From: Bacillus sp. P14.5
GTDB taxonomy: Bacteria > Bacillota > Bacilli > Bacillales > Bacillaceae_B
Assembly (NCBI RefSeq): GCF_003316765.1
Contig: NZ_NIJF01000066.1
Span: 1 to 64,000 of the forward strand
Direction of reading: 5' to 3'
Length of the DNA stretch: 64,000 nucleotides
A program made the position numbers and the translations under genes. Shown here piece by piece: positions 1 through 9,118 of this stretch (position 1 is the first letter of the stretch; each line of letters begins with the position of its first letter). Under the pieces are notes generated by a model. The model saw only the letters and a program-made list of their open reading frames with translations, had not been told where the DNA came from and searched no databases.

Positions 1-238
1 GCGAGCCGCTGATCATATCGAGATCCAATTCCTCGCGTAAAGATGGGTGGGCGAATAGCTTCTCTTCCATACGATTGTAGGAATTCCACTGATCTAACTG
101 GCCAGCGATAAAAACTTTGATTAAGGACTCTGTTTTAAGCTTCTTTCTGTAGTCGAGCAGCGGACATCTAAGGTGCTCGGTTGGCAATAACTTTAAACAT
201 TGACAAATTAACGTCTCATGACCTATACTTTTACTCAT
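1..238 (-). CDS. IS4-family transposase, N-terminal fragment cut by the window edge
   Basis: Reading leftward from an ATG at 236-238, preceded by an AAGGAG-type ribosome site at about 246-253, the frame stays open to base 1. The N-terminus (MSKSIGHETLICQC, then LIKVFIAGQLDQW and EEKLFAHPSLREELDLD) resembles the amino-terminal domain of IS4-type DDE transposases found in Bacillaceae. The catalytic core would lie outside the window, so activity cannot be judged. The gene points away from ywlC, and the element's right end should lie somewhere around 295-330, but I could not identify a terminal repeat with confidence. Confidence 0.7.
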   Translation of the reverse strand, partial: MSKSIGHETLICQCLKLLPTEHLRCPLLDYRKKLKTESLIKVFIAGQLDQWNSYNRMEEKLFAHPSLREELDLDMISGS

Positions 239-255
239 TGTGATGAGCTCCTTTT

Positions 256-295
256 GTAGAAGATTTGGGAACAAGTATGGTCCTGCATCTTCTAC
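256..295. other. Hairpin in the transposase leader
   Basis: A perfect 9-bp inverted repeat (GTAGAAGAT at 256-264, ATCTTCTAC at 287-295) lies immediately upstream of the transposase ribosome site. On the plus strand it is followed by a T run (303-309). It could terminate transcription running into the element or form part of the insertion sequence end; the sequence alone does not decide. Confidence 0.5.
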
Positions 296-335
296 ATTAG
301 GGCTTTTTTTGCGTTTAGGGAAGCATTTTTATTTT

Positions 336-481
336 TTATCCACAGACTTCCATATTTTGTAACACGTGCAAGGCTAGTGAGGGAATGTCCCCTTCACTGC
401 TTTAGTGTGTTATAGTAAAATCTCTAGATGTTCACATAGTTATACACAGTTTTTAAGGGGTTATACACATTTTGTGGATAA
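336..481. promoter_or_regulatory. DnaA-box cluster upstream of ywlC
   Basis: Four 9-mers match the DnaA-box consensus TTATNCACA: TTATCCACA at 336-344, TTATACACA at 440-448, TTATACACA at 461-469, and TTATCCACA on the minus strand at 473-481. Weaker relatives lie inside the first codons of ywlC (about 639-665). A TATAAT hexamer at 488-493 lies just after the last box, so DnaA could repress or time transcription of ywlC. Box matches are seen directly; function is inference. From memory, the ywlC region is one of the DnaA-bound loci in B. subtilis. Confidence 0.7.
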
Positions 482-603
482 GAATTGTATAATAGTGTCG
501 ATTCTTATATAATTGCACAAGTAGAATTCGTATAAGATAGGTAAAATTCTAGGAGAAATAAGCTTTTTCCTGATTAATATGCCTGAAAAGATAAAGGTGG
601 ATC

Positions 604-1652
604 ATGATGAAGATGAATTACTGGATTGTGGAGAACAATGTGGATAGTGATAAAAGTTGTCCACAAATTGTGGAAGCATCTCAATTTTTAAAGAAAAACG
701 AGGTCATTGCCTTTCCGACTGAAACCGTTTATGGTTTGGGTGCGAATGCGAAATCCGATGAAGCAGTGGATAAAATTTTCACAGCCAAAGGCAGACCGAG
801 CGATAATCCCCTGATTGTCCACATTTCCAACAAGGAACAATTAACGGAGCTGGTTGAAGAGATTCCTCCAGCTGCTGAGATTTACATGAAAAATTTTTGG
901 CCGGGTTCTTTAACGATCATTTTTAAGAAAAAAGAGGGAGTCCTTTCGGAAAGGGTGACAGCGGGACTCGCTACAGTTGCCGTCAGAATGCCTGATCATC
1001 CTGTTGCTCTTGCTCTGATTGAAGCAGCAAACCTCCCGATTGCCGCACCGAGCGCGAATGTATCCGGCAGGCCAAGTCCGACAACTGCACAACACGTCAT
1101 TAAAGATCTGGCCGGCAAAATCAGCGGCGTCATTAATGGAGGAGAAACCGGAGTCGGAGTGGAATCGACCGTGGTAGACTGCACATCCGAGGTGCCAGTG
1201 ATTTTAAGGCCGGGCGGAGTCACAAAAGAACAGCTGGAAGAAGCCGCGGGACCTGTCTCTGTGGATCCCTCTTTAAAGAAAGGGGAGGGTGCTCCTAAAT
1301 CTCCCGGGATGAAATACACCCATTACGCACCGGATGCGCCTATGGTAATGCTGGAAGGTTCAGTGGACTGGATTCAATCCCTTATTGATGAAAAAGAAAT
1401 GAAGGGTTGAAGGTCGGGATGCTGACTACTGAGGAAAATAAAGCTTCATTTAGTGCCGAACAGATCCTTGTATGCGGAAGCCGTTCCAATTTGAACACTG
1501 TCGCTCATTCGCTGTACGATGTATTGCGTTCATTTAATGAAAGTGATGTCGATATCATTTTTTCAGAGACATTCCCTCAGGAGGGTGTCGGAATGGCGAT
1601 CATGAACAGGCTTCAGAAAGCGGCGGGGTATCAATTGTTGAAGGAAGAGTAG
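604..1652 (+). pseudogene. ywlC: Threonylcarbamoyl-AMP synthase (Sua5/YwlC), apparently frameshifted
   Basis: The product makes threonylcarbamoyl-AMP for the t6A37 modification of ANN-decoding tRNAs. The first frame (604-1410, 268 aa) carries the YrdC fold: FPTETVYGLG near residue 37, the KGRPSDNPL loop, and SPGMKYTHYAP at the linker. The C-terminal Sua5 domain continues in another frame from 1407 to 1652 (KVGMLTTEE to QKAAGYQLL). Together they give about 349 aa, the normal YwlC length. The shift lies in AAGGGTTGAAGG (1402-1412): one extra base in the GGG or TT run restores one protein. The stop and a TTG overlap as TTGA, so two coupled polypeptides are formally possible, but a base-calling error is likelier. 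Start ATG 604 follows AAAGGTGG. Confidence 0.85.
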
Positions 1653-1685
1653 TGGTGCGTTCCTCGTTGGGGAAGTAAATAATGA

Positions 1686-1726
1686 AAAAAAGGTGACTCT
1701 TATTTTAAGTGAGGGGTCACCTTTTT
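1686..1726 (+). terminator. Terminator after ywlC
   Basis: An AAAAAGGTGAC arm (1686-1696) pairs with GTCACCTTTTT (1716-1726), giving a stem ending in a T run on the plus strand, 34 bases after the ywlC stop. Confidence 0.8.
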
Positions 1727-1827
1727 ATGTTGAGCAGGATGCTGGTGAACGATGTGGGTGGGGTGCCACTAAGAAACAAGGCAGTATTCGCTGGAGCATA
1801 TGCTTTTTTACTTTTAAGAAATAAATT

Positions 1828-1869
1828 CCTTTGGACGTGCATAGAGTGTGATGTAGGCACGTCCAAAGG
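1828..1869 (+). promoter_or_regulatory. Perfect inverted repeat overlapping the mntP ribosome site
   Basis: CCTTTGGACGTGC (1828-1840) and its exact complement GCACGTCCAAAGG (1857-1869) are separated by 16 bases. The right arm runs into the Shine-Dalgarno sequence AAAGGGGG (1865-1872) of the next gene. As RNA this would sequester part of that site; as DNA it could be an operator. No yybP-ykoY manganese riboswitch core was recognised here. Confidence 0.55.
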
Positions 1870-1879
1870 GGGATATGAA

Positions 1880-2434
1880 ATGACGGCGGTTCTGGCTGAA
1901 TTGTTTACATTGATGTTAATGGCATTTGCACTCGGGATGGATGCCTTTTCGATAGGTATAGGGATGGGGATGGTACAGCTTCGTTTAAGACAGGTTTTTT
2001 ACATAGGACTGACGGTGGGGCTTTTTCACGTATGGATGCCGCTGCTGGGGATGATGACGGGGAAATTCCTTTCTGAAAAATTTGGCGCGTTTGCCGCCTA
2101 TGCGGGCGGGGTGCTGCTGATAGTTCTGGGGATTCAGATGGTATTGGCGAGCTTCAAAGATGACGAAGGATCCGTGATGACACCGGTAGGCTTTGGTTTA
2201 TTGCTGTTCGCGCTGAGTGTGAGTCTGGACAGTTTTTCTGTCGGTTTGACTTTGGGAATATTCGGGGCAAGAACCGCAGCCGCGCTGATTTGTTTTGGAG
2301 CAGCTGCCACATTTCTGACATGGGCAGGACTGCTGGTCGGCCGCCGGGTCCAGGGATGGCTTGGTTCATACAGCGAGGCACTCGGAGGCTGCATCCTTTT
2401 CGCCTTCGGAATCAAACTGCTGCTGCCGTTTTAG
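1880..2434 (+). CDS. mntP: Manganese efflux pump MntP (YwlD family)
   Basis: A 184-residue polytopic membrane protein of the MntP family, which exports Mn2+ from the cytosol. Two homologous halves are visible, each starting with a membrane helix carrying an aspartate motif: [16 protein letters not shown] near residue 15 and [16 protein letters not shown] near residue 112, the paired acidic sites of this family. The frame is open further upstream to 1709, but the family begins at MTAVLAEL and ATG 1880 follows AAAGGGGG, so the shorter start is chosen. The perfect inverted repeat at 1828-1869 sits over this ribosome site and probably controls translation or transcription. The position between ywlC and ywlE matches B. 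subtilis. Confidence 0.9.
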   Translation: MTAVLAELFTLMLMAFALGMDAFSIGIGMGMVQLRLRQVFYIGLTVGLFHVWMPLLGMMTGKFLSEKFGAFAAYAGGVLLIVLGIQMVLASFKDDEGSVMTPVGFGLLLFALSVSLDSFSVGLTLGIFGARTAAALICFGAAATFLTWAGLLVGRRVQGWLGSYSEALGGCILFAFGIKLLLPF

Positions 2435-2449
2435 TATAAGCTTTAATCC

Positions 2450-2545
2450 ATTAACGCGCTGAGAGGGACAGTCACTCTCAGCGCGTTAATGCGTTAATAC
2501 ACGAAGAGGGACTGGCCCTTTCAGTGCATTATTGTGCTGAAGGGG
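2450..2545. repeat. Short palindromic intergenic repeat (GGGACnGTCCC family), double copy
   Basis: A perfect 16-bp inverted repeat (ATTAACGCGCTGAGAG at 2450-2465, complement at 2475-2490) surrounds GGACAGTCA. It is followed by a second partial copy with GAAGAGGGACTGGCCC at about 2502-2517. It may also act as the mntP terminator. It belongs to a family scattered through the window. Confidence 0.75.
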
Positions 2546-2629
2546 TGTTTTGTTTTTAAATATATTTTTATTTCGTGTGCTATAGAGTTGTTGGACAATG
2601 GCTTATAATAGGAGTAAGGAGATGGTTAG

Positions 2630-3073
2630 ATGAATATTTTATTTGTTTGTACGGGAAATACATGCCGAAGTCCAATGGCCGAAGCGCTGTTACGACATAA
2701 AGGAAAGAATGAGTTCCACGTCAAATCTGTCGGGGTTTTTGCTTCAGATGGACAAAAAGCTTCCTTTCAGACTCAAGAAGTTTTAAAAGAGAACGATATA
2801 ATACATGAACACCAATCCAGTTCATTGAAACCTGAAGACATTCAGTGGGCAGACTATATTTTTACGATGACTGAAGGCCATAAGCAAAGTATCGCCGCGA
2901 TACATCCACAGGCGGCTGATAAAATGTTCACGCTGAAAGAGTTCGTCACCGAAGATGCATTGAATCGCGATGTTTCGGATCCTTACGGCGGAAGCTTGGA
3001 GGTTTACAGGGGTACTTATATCGAACTGGTTGGATTGATTGACAGGCTGATAGAGAAACTAAAGAAATCTTGA
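2630..3073 (+). CDS. ywlE: Protein arginine phosphatase YwlE
   Basis: A 147-residue low-molecular-weight tyrosine-phosphatase fold. The P-loop CTGNTCR spans residues 7-13 with nucleophile Cys7 and Arg13. Thr11 in the loop is the residue known to select phosphoarginine in B. subtilis YwlE. The general acid is Asp117 in SDPYGG. The enzyme reverses McsB arginine phosphorylation in protein quality control. ATG 2630 follows AAGGAG. The downstream chemoreceptor frame opens at the end of this gene, so the two are probably cotranscribed. Confidence 0.93.
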   Translation: MNILFVCTGNTCRSPMAEALLRHKGKNEFHVKSVGVFASDGQKASFQTQEVLKENDIIHEHQSSSLKPEDIQWADYIFTMTEGHKQSIAAIHPQAADKMFTLKEFVTEDALNRDVSDPYGGSLEVYRGTYIELVGLIDRLIEKLKKS

Positions 3074-3096
3074 GGAGTACGGAAGGGGAACTTGGT

Positions 3097-4392
3097 GTGA
3101 AAACGGGAGAGAAGAAAAGCTACAAATTTGGGTTGAGGAAGAAATTGGTCTTATTCATTACGCTGCTGGCGGTCATTACTTACTCCACCAGCGCACTTTT
3201 TATTTATTATATCCGCCCCACTTTTGCAGCTGATATGAACGAAGCGGTATTTACGACGGCGACACTGGCAATGGGGATTTTCTGGTCGGGTGTCCTGGCG
3301 TTTTTCGTGGCGGGCTTTATCACTAAGCCGCTTCAGAACTTGGAAAAAGCCGCTATTGAGGCATCACGCGGGAATATCCATGATGACGTGAAACTGCCGA
3401 AATCGGATGACGAAATCCGCTCTCTTGGCACAGCTTTTAACGACATGCTGGCCAACCTGAGAGAAATGGTTCTAAACATTGATGAAAACTTCAATAAAAC
3501 GAATAATACAGTAGTCAATATCTCAAGTGCGTCTTCGATGGCTTCCACAAAGGCTGAAGGAATCGCTGTAACCATCAGTGAGATCTCGGCAGGTGCTGAG
3601 AGTTCCGCTGTATCGATCCAGTCTACAGCTGAATCGGTGGATGACGTGATTAGGATTGCCCAGGAAGTCCAAAACCGTTCAAAATCCTCTGAAACGATTT
3701 CAACTGAAATGCTGAAAGATCTGCAGGAAAGCAAAAAGGTGATCAACTCCCTTGTCGAAGGAATTGCCGCTTTGGCAAAGGGAAATGAAGATTCACTTGA
3801 GGCTGTACGCCGGTTAGAGGATAACGCTAAAAAAGTAGAGCAGATCATCCAGCTTGTCGGGGATATTGCGGCCCAGACGAATCTTCTTGCGCTCAATGCT
3901 TCCATTGAAGCGGCGAGAGCGGGCGAGCACGGCAAAGGCTTTGCGGTGGTAGCGGAGGAAGTGCGGAAACTTGCGGATGAAAGCGGGAAGGCTGTACAAG
4001 GAATTTCAGACCTGATCAAAAACATTCAGTCGGAAGTCAGCGATGTTGTCGGAAGAATCACGACCCAGGTAGAAAATGCCAACAATGAAGTGAACAAAGG
4101 CAATCAAACAAATGTGGTGATAGAGGAAATGACTGTTACCATCAATGATATGGCTGAATCGGTTCAGCAAATTTCCGGTCTAGTGGATGAACAGATGGAC
4201 TATATCGAATTAACCTCAAGGCAGTCCCAGGAAGTAGCGGCCATTGCGGAGGAAACATCGGCAGGGGCGGTTGAAGTAGCAGCGGCCACCAAAGACCAGG
4301 CGTCTGTTATGGACAATGTCGAGCAGCTTGCCCTTGACCTGCAAAAACAGGCGGAGAGCCTGAAAAACACCATTACCCGTTTTCGGCTATAA
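3097..4392 (+). CDS. Methyl-accepting chemotaxis protein without a sensor domain
   Basis: About 431 residues. Two hydrophobic segments near the N-terminus (around residues 20-40 and 55-80) are separated by only a short loop, so there is no extracellular ligand-binding domain. A HAMP domain starts at the [10 protein letters not shown] segment, and a long coiled-coil signalling domain contains the conserved hairpin tip [20 protein letters not shown]. The protein should feed CheW/CheA and may sense membrane state or a cytoplasmic cue. The frame is open from 3070, but GTG 3097 has AAGGGG eight bases upstream and is preferred. Placement in the ywlE-rpiB interval is unlike B. subtilis. Confidence 0.85.
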   Translation: MKTGEKKSYKFGLRKKLVLFITLLAVITYSTSALFIYYIRPTFAADMNEAVFTTATLAMGIFWSGVLAFFVAGFITKPLQNLEKAAIEASRGNIHDDVKLPKSDDEIRSLGTAFNDMLANLREMVLNIDENFNKTNNTVVNISSASSMASTKAEGIAVTISEISAGAESSAVSIQSTAESVDDVIRIAQEVQNRSKSSETISTEMLKDLQESKKVINSLVEGIAALAKGNEDSLEAVRRLEDNAKKVEQIIQLVGDIAAQTNLLALNASIEAARAGEHGKGFAVVAEEVRKLADESGKAVQGISDLIKNIQSEVSDVVGRITTQVENANNEVNKGNQTNVVIEEMTVTINDMAESVQQISGLVDEQMDYIELTSRQSQEVAAIAEETSAGAVEVAAATKDQASVMDNVEQLALDLQKQAESLKNTITRFRL

Positions 4393-4401
4393 GCTAGATA
4401 A

Positions 4402-4469
4402 AGACCCGTCAGCTCTTGGTTGACGGGTCTATTTAAAATCCGGGTGGTGACTGTCACCACCCGGATTTT
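4402..4469 (+). terminator. Two consecutive hairpins after the chemoreceptor
   Basis: AGACCCGTCA/TGACGGGTCT (4402-4430) is followed by a near-perfect palindrome with 16-bp arms starting AAAATCCGGGTGGTGA (4435-4469). The second ends in TTTT and could terminate in both directions. Confidence 0.75.
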
Positions 4470-4601
4470 GTCTTTATTTGTCGAATGCTTTTGAGTAGCG
4501 ATATTCTTCAATAATTTCAGTTCAAAACCAATTATTCTTTATAATTTTCCATGGGTATGTAAAAATTAAACTATAACTCATTATGGCAGGAGGAATATGG
4601 C

Positions 4602-5048
4602 ATGAAAGTCGCAATTGCATCAGATCATGGCGGTATGAATATTCGGGAAGAGATCAAGGATTTACTGAATGAATTAGGAATTGAGTTTGATGATTTTGGC
4701 TGTGAATGTGATACTTCCGTTGACTATCCGGATTACGCTCAGCCTGTTGCCGAAAAGGTGGCAAATGGCGACTACGATCGCGGGATCCTGATCTGCGGAA
4801 CGGGCATTGGAATGAGTATTTCCGCTAATAAAGTAAAAGGGATACGCTGTGCATTGGTCCACGATTTATTCAGCGCCAAAGCTACCCGCGAGCATAATAA
4901 CAGCAATGTCCTTGCCATGGGTGAAAGAGTCATCGGACCGGGTCTTGCCCGGGAAATCGCAAAGGTATGGCTTGAAACTGAATATGAAGGCGGACGCCAT
5001 GAACGCCGTATTGGAAAAATAGCGGAGTATGAGGAAAGAGTCAGATAA
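4602..5048 (+). CDS. rpiB: Ribose-5-phosphate isomerase B (YwlF)
   Basis: A 148-residue RpiB/LacAB-family sugar-phosphate isomerase that interconverts ribose 5-phosphate and ribulose 5-phosphate in the pentose phosphate pathway. Diagnostic segments are ASDHGG at residues 6-11, the catalytic-cysteine loop [14 protein letters not shown] near residues 64-77, and [12 protein letters not shown]. Length matches the family. ATG 4602 follows AGGAGG. It is followed closely by ywlG, as in B. subtilis. Confidence 0.93.
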   Translation: MKVAIASDHGGMNIREEIKDLLNELGIEFDDFGCECDTSVDYPDYAQPVAEKVANGDYDRGILICGTGIGMSISANKVKGIRCALVHDLFSAKATREHNNSNVLAMGERVIGPGLAREIAKVWLETEYEGGRHERRIGKIAEYEERVR

Positions 5049-5089
5049 GATACGACAGCTCTGAAAGTGGAGAGAAGGAGGCAGTAAAG

Positions 5090-5656
5090 ATGGATGTCGA
5101 AGTTCTCAAAAACCAACTGAATTCAATTTTGAAGGAGTTTAAGGAGCAGTCTCCCTTGAAAGAAGGCAGTCTGCTTGTCATCGGCTGCTCGACGTCAGAA
5201 GTGATCGGACAGAGAATCGGGACAGCGGGAACCTTCGAAGCGGCTGAGGTCATTTTTAACGAGATAAAAGCTTTCGCAAGTGACCAGGGAGCAGGGATAG
5301 CTTTTCAATGCTGTGAGCACCTCAATCGTGCACTGGTCATGGAGCGGGAATGGGCTGACAAAAGAGGCTATGAAGAAGTATCAGTGATCCCGGCCCGCGC
5401 AGCAGGTGGCGCCATGGCGACTTATGCTTATGAAAAATTTGAAGATCCCGTGGTTGTCGAATTTATTAAAGCCGAGGCTGGAATCGATATTGGCCAGACG
5501 TTCATAGGTATGCATATGAAGCATGTGGCCGTTCCGATACGCGTCTCACAGAAAACGCTGGGTGAAGCGCATGTCTCACTCGCAAAAACGAGGCCTAAGC
5601 TTATCGGCGGCACCCGGGCTGTCTACGAACCCACACCAGAAAACAAATCCTGCTAA
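5090..5656 (+). CDS. ywlG: YwlG family protein (TIGR01440)
   Basis: A 188-residue member of the conserved Firmicutes YwlG family, which has an alpha/beta fold and no established biochemical role. Recognisable segments are [27 protein letters not shown] and [12 protein letters not shown]. It lies 41 bases after rpiB and is likely cotranscribed. ATG 5090 follows AGAAGGAGG. A hairpin with a T run ends the unit. Confidence 0.9.
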   Translation: MDVEVLKNQLNSILKEFKEQSPLKEGSLLVIGCSTSEVIGQRIGTAGTFEAAEVIFNEIKAFASDQGAGIAFQCCEHLNRALVMEREWADKRGYEEVSVIPARAAGGAMATYAYEKFEDPVVVEFIKAEAGIDIGQTFIGMHMKHVAVPIRVSQKTLGEAHVSLAKTRPKLIGGTRAVYEPTPENKSC

Positions 5657-5669
5657 AAGAGCAGCATCC

Positions 5670-5699
5670 AAATGGCGGACATTCGTTCCGCCATTTTTT
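5670..5699 (+). terminator. Terminator after ywlG
   Basis: AATGGCGGA and TCCGCCATT form a stem followed by a TTTTTT run. Confidence 0.85.
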
Positions 5700-5721
5700 A
5701 ATGGAGAAAGGCGCTGGTGGA

Positions 5722-5780
5722 CTTTAATGCGTTAACGCGCGACCAGGGACACTCCCTCTTCGTGCTTTAAAGCGGTGAAG
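5722..5780. repeat. Short palindromic intergenic repeat
   Basis: GTTAACGCG, GGGACACTCCC and GTGCTTTAAAGC in the order typical of the dispersed family. Confidence 0.7.
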
Positions 5781-5801
5781 TAAAACTTCTTTCATTTCTT
5801 T

Positions 5802-5827
5802 TGTAACATTTTGATCACTCAAACGTT
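5802..5827 (+). promoter_or_regulatory. Candidate ECF sigma promoter
   Basis: TGTAAC at 5802-5807, a 16-base spacer, then CGTT at 5824-5827. This resembles ECF promoters (TGAAAC / CGT-type) and sits just upstream of an ECF sigma gene, suggesting autoregulation. Confidence 0.5.
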
Positions 5828-5857
5828 GTCTAAGTAGAGAATAAAGGGGGGGAGCTG

Positions 5858-6391
5858 GTGCATGATGAACAGAAGCTTAGTCTTGAAACCTTATATCGGG
5901 CCTATGCAGAGCAGTTGTTTTACTATCTGGTAAAGCTGTCCGGCAGCAAGGAAATGGCAGAGGATCTCGTCCAGGAAACATTCATTCGTGCTACTGTTTC
6001 CCTGGAATTTTCAAAAACGGATAATGCTAAAGCCTGGCTTTTCAGGGTGGCGAGGAACGTATATCTGGATGAATGGCGTAAACGTAAGAGAAGAGAGAGG
6101 ATCCCGTTTCTGTCAAGGTTGATGAAAGAAAAAGAGATGATCAGTCCATATGGGATTCCTGAAGAAGAAGTTGTCAGGCAGGCTGGAATCCACGAAGTAA
6201 AGGAACTGCTCATGCATTTGCCGGAGAAGTACAGGACGATCCTTTATCTAAGGGAATACGAGGAATTTACATATAAAGAGCTGCAATCCTCTTTAGAATT
6301 ATCAGAGGCACAGGTGAAAACGGAGCTTTTCAGAGCAAGGAAAAAGTTAAAGGAAATTTATGAAAAAGCAGAAAGGAGTGAGGGCCAATGA
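5858..6391 (+). CDS. ECF-type RNA polymerase sigma factor
   Basis: A 177-residue sigma-70 family protein with only regions 2 and 4. Region 2 includes the AEDLVQETFIRA motif (about residues 34-45) and AWLFRVARNVYLDEWRKRKRR. Region 4 includes LPEKYRTILYLREYEEFTYKEL and an SEAQVKTELFRARKKL helix. The start is GTG 5858 behind a purine-rich ribosome site. The stop overlaps the next start as ATGA, so it is translationally coupled to the putative anti-sigma factor. Similar to the SigM/SigY-like group; I do not assign a specific name. Confidence 0.88.
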   Translation: MHDEQKLSLETLYRAYAEQLFYYLVKLSGSKEMAEDLVQETFIRATVSLEFSKTDNAKAWLFRVARNVYLDEWRKRKRRERIPFLSRLMKEKEMISPYGIPEEEVVRQAGIHEVKELLMHLPEKYRTILYLREYEEFTYKELQSSLELSEAQVKTELFRARKKLKEIYEKAERSEGQ

Positions 6392-7386
6392 CGGATTGGG
6401 ATAATAAGCTGGAAAACAAAATCATGAGGAAGTATCGTTTTAAATTTACAGCCCGCATCGTTCAGGTTATCATAGCAGTCTTTTTGCTCTATTCTTTTTA
6501 TATCATGGGCGTAAATATAGTCGCGGATTCTCTGAAATGGAATCATAAACATCTCTACAACATCAATCTCATGCTTGATTGGAAGTTTCCTAATGTTAAA
6601 TCTACGATGTCACATCCCATCAGTGAAACCAATGGACTCTGGACACAAAGAATGGAGGTCCCGCTGTTCGAGCAAATTGGGAAAGAAGACTTTTCAGCAG
6701 GGACCATTCACATGAAAAAGGGAATTCTCCCATGGAGTTCTCAACTTCGGTACGAGTGGAATAATGACCAGCCCGCTGAACATTTTAGATTTTATCTGCC
6801 GGAGAATCCTAAGACGGGCGAAAAATATGCACCCAACACTTCTGACTCTGCATGGTCCACTTTAGAAAAGGTCCACGAGGGGACTGTTTCAGAGCTTGCT
6901 TTCTCGACAACCGAATTCAAGGATGCTGACGATCTTCAAAAAACCTTGGAAAAGTATGATTTGCAAGTACTCTGGATGCCGCTGTATACAGGGGAAATGA
7001 AAGAGTTCAATGCCGGCTTTAGTTCCGGCGGCAACGATATGCAGCTGATGGGAGTGTACGGGTTATCGAGCGGCCGTACTCATGATAAAGACTATATGTC
7101 TCAGTCACAAATGCTGATGGACTCGAGGCATCTGGGTGAATTGCAGCAAGCGATGCTGGACAGCATGGATACTTTATTGAAAGAAGAGGATGAAGGATAT
7201 TATGAGGACTTCCTTGGCCTCGACCACCTGCAAAAAAGATATGATTATCTGAAAAAAGAAGGATTCAGCGTCTATGGAGCCGTTGTGACAGGTCCTGTTA
7301 AAGAGCTGCTGAAACTTAAAGAAATTGAAGGGATTCACGGAGTCCAGGTCGGCGGCACGGAATACTGGAACTGGGATCTCTACTAG
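6388..7386 (+). CDS. Membrane anti-sigma factor (Sigma_reg_N / Sigma_reg_C type)
   Basis: A 332-residue protein with a short cytoplasmic N-terminus, one membrane segment near residues 20-42 (IIAVFLLYSFYIMGVNIVA) and a large extracytoplasmic C-terminal part. This layout and the repeated 'WMPLYTGEMKEF' and 'VYGAVVTGPVKELLKL' segments fit the two-domain sigma-factor-regulator family paired with Bacillus ECF factors. The ATGA overlap with the sigma gene supports the functional pair: the protein would hold the sigma factor at the membrane until an envelope signal arrives. Confidence 0.78.
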   Translation: MTDWDNKLENKIMRKYRFKFTARIVQVIIAVFLLYSFYIMGVNIVADSLKWNHKHLYNINLMLDWKFPNVKSTMSHPISETNGLWTQRMEVPLFEQIGKEDFSAGTIHMKKGILPWSSQLRYEWNNDQPAEHFRFYLPENPKTGEKYAPNTSDSAWSTLEKVHEGTVSELAFSTTEFKDADDLQKTLEKYDLQVLWMPLYTGEMKEFNAGFSSGGNDMQLMGVYGLSSGRTHDKDYMSQSQMLMDSRHLGELQQAMLDSMDTLLKEEDEGYYEDFLGLDHLQKRYDYLKKEGFSVYGAVVTGPVKELLKLKEIEGIHGVQVGGTEYWNWDLY

Positions 7387-7391
7387 AATAC

Positions 7392-7450
7392 TTCAACACG
7401 CTAAACTGCTGAAAGTGACTGTCCCTCTTCGTGCTTTAAAGCGGTAAAGC
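7392..7450. repeat. Short palindromic intergenic repeat
   Basis: Contains GTGACTGTCCCTCTTCGTGC followed by TTTAAAGCGG. Copy of the dispersed GGGACnGTCCC family. Confidence 0.7.
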
Positions 7451-7535
7451 GCACCTTCTTTACAAGTTTCTTCTCTGGCAGAATCATGTTAGAATAAAAA
7501 GGAATTTGAATTTTTCGAGATTGATAGAAACGGGA

Positions 7536-7549
7536 TGTAAACGTTTCCG
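7536..7549 (+). promoter_or_regulatory. Possible cre-like site or hairpin before glyA
   Basis: TGTAAACGTTTCCG matches 12 of 14 positions of the CcpA cre consensus and is 20 bases upstream of the glyA start. GAAACG just upstream could also pair with CGTTTC as an RNA hairpin. Weak evidence. Confidence 0.25.
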
Positions 7550-7569
7550 TAAATTGAAGGGGGATCCGT

Positions 7570-8811
7570 ATGAGCAAGATTGCAGTGCAAGATCAAGAGC
7601 TTTACAAAGCGATTCAAGATGAGCTGCATCGCCAGCAAACCAAAATTGAGCTGATCGCTTCAGAAAACTTCGTAAGTGAAGCTGTCATGGAAGCACAGGG
7701 GTCGGTTTTAACCAATAAGTATGCAGAAGGTTATCCCGGACGCCGCTACTATGGCGGGTGTGAATATGTCGATGTTGCCGAAAACCTTGCGCGCGACCGT
7801 GCAAAGGAAATCTTCGGCGCAGAGCATGCGAATGTTCAGCCGCATTCAGGGGCGCAGGCCAACATGGCGGTCTATTTCACTGTATTGGAGCAGGGAGACA
7901 CAGTCTTGGGGATGAACTTGTCCCATGGCGGACACTTGACTCACGGAAGCCACGTGAACTTCAGCGGAATCCAATATAATTTCGTAGAGTACGGGGTAGA
8001 TAAGGACAAGCATGTGATCGATTATGATGACGTCCGCCAAAAGGCGATCGAACATAAGCCGAAGATGATCGTTGCGGGTGCATCTGCATACCCTAGGGAA
8101 ATCGACTTCAGCAAGTTCCGTGAAATCGCGGATGAAGTCGGTGCGTATCTCATGGTGGACATGGCCCACATCGCAGGGCTTGTAGCAGCAGGGCTTCATC
8201 CAAACCCGGTCCCGCATGCTGACTTTGTAACAACAACGACTCATAAAACCCTTCGCGGACCTCGCGGCGGCATGATTCTTTGCCGGGAAGAGTTTGCGAA
8301 GAAGATTGATAAATCCATCTTCCCTGGAATCCAGGGCGGCCCGCTGATGCATGTCATCGCAGCGAAAGCAGTGGCATTCGGTGAAGCTCTTCAAGATGAT
8401 TTTAAAACATATGCACAGAACATCATCGACAATGCGAAACGCTTAGGAGAAGGTCTTGTAAAAGAAGGCATGGAACTAGTATCAGGCGGGACGGATAACC
8501 ACTTGCTTCTATTAGACCTGCGTTCATTAGGCCTGACAGGGAAAGTGGCTGAAAAAGTTCTTGATGATATCGGAATTACGACCAACAAAAACACGATTCC
8601 GTTCGATCCGGAGAGTCCTTTTGTCACAAGCGGAATCCGTATCGGAACGGCAGCCGTCACTTCCCGCGGATTTGGCGTGGAAGAGATGGACGAAATTGCT
8701 TCCATCATCGCCTTCACACTTAAGAATCATGAAAATGAAGAGAAGCTGGAAGAAGCACAAAATCGTGTGGAATCACTGACTGCAAAATTTCCTCTATATG
8801 AAAATAAATAA
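7570..8811 (+). CDS. glyA: Serine hydroxymethyltransferase
   Basis: A 413-residue PLP enzyme converting serine and tetrahydrofolate to glycine and 5,10-methylene-THF. The PLP-lysine lies in the conserved [14 protein letters not shown] segment. Other family marks are [15 protein letters not shown] near residue 49 and [13 protein letters not shown] around residue 197. Full length with no shift. ATG 7570 follows GAAGGGGG. It is upstream of upp, as in B. subtilis, and is terminated by its own hairpin. Confidence 0.97.
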   Translation: MSKIAVQDQELYKAIQDELHRQQTKIELIASENFVSEAVMEAQGSVLTNKYAEGYPGRRYYGGCEYVDVAENLARDRAKEIFGAEHANVQPHSGAQANMAVYFTVLEQGDTVLGMNLSHGGHLTHGSHVNFSGIQYNFVEYGVDKDKHVIDYDDVRQKAIEHKPKMIVAGASAYPREIDFSKFREIADEVGAYLMVDMAHIAGLVAAGLHPNPVPHADFVTTTTHKTLRGPRGGMILCREEFAKKIDKSIFPGIQGGPLMHVIAAKAVAFGEALQDDFKTYAQNIIDNAKRLGEGLVKEGMELVSGGTDNHLLLLDLRSLGLTGKVAEKVLDDIGITTNKNTIPFDPESPFVTSGIRIGTAAVTSRGFGVEEMDEIASIIAFTLKNHENEEKLEEAQNRVESLTAKFPLYENK

Positions 8812-8825
8812 AATGTAAGTCGAGG

Positions 8826-8851
8826 CCGCCAGCTTAGTTGGCGGTTTTTTT
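8826..8851 (+). terminator. Terminator after glyA
   Basis: CCGCCA/TGGCGG stem followed by TTTTTTT. Confidence 0.9.
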
Positions 8852-9118
8852 GGTATTTTTAATTCTGTTTAGCAGTTTTCTTGCTTGTATTGGCTGAACA
8901 CGGGATAAGCGATATTTGTCTATTTTGCAACATCCTAAACCGCTTTATAATAAAGATGTCATTTTATATTATCTTTAAAGTTGAGGATATTTATCTGTAA
9001 GTTAATTTCTGCAGCTGCTAATGAAAAATTGACTTCTATACATCTAGTAACAGGGTACAATACTAAAGGAATATTGCGATTTAACCATATTTGACCCACC
9101 TTTTTATTGTGCTAGGCT
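8852..9118. other. AT-rich intergenic stretch before upp
   Basis: No open frame with a ribosome site, RNA gene or repeat recognised here. It is strongly AT-rich and may contain part of the upp upstream region. Confidence 0.5.

Noticed and set aside
1709..1879. 57-residue N-terminal extension of MntP
   Set aside because: Crosses a terminator and an inverted repeat, and lacks similarity to the family.
1880..2434. yybP-ykoY manganese riboswitch before mntP
   Set aside because: The conserved aptamer core was not found in 1650-1880; only a simple inverted repeat is present.
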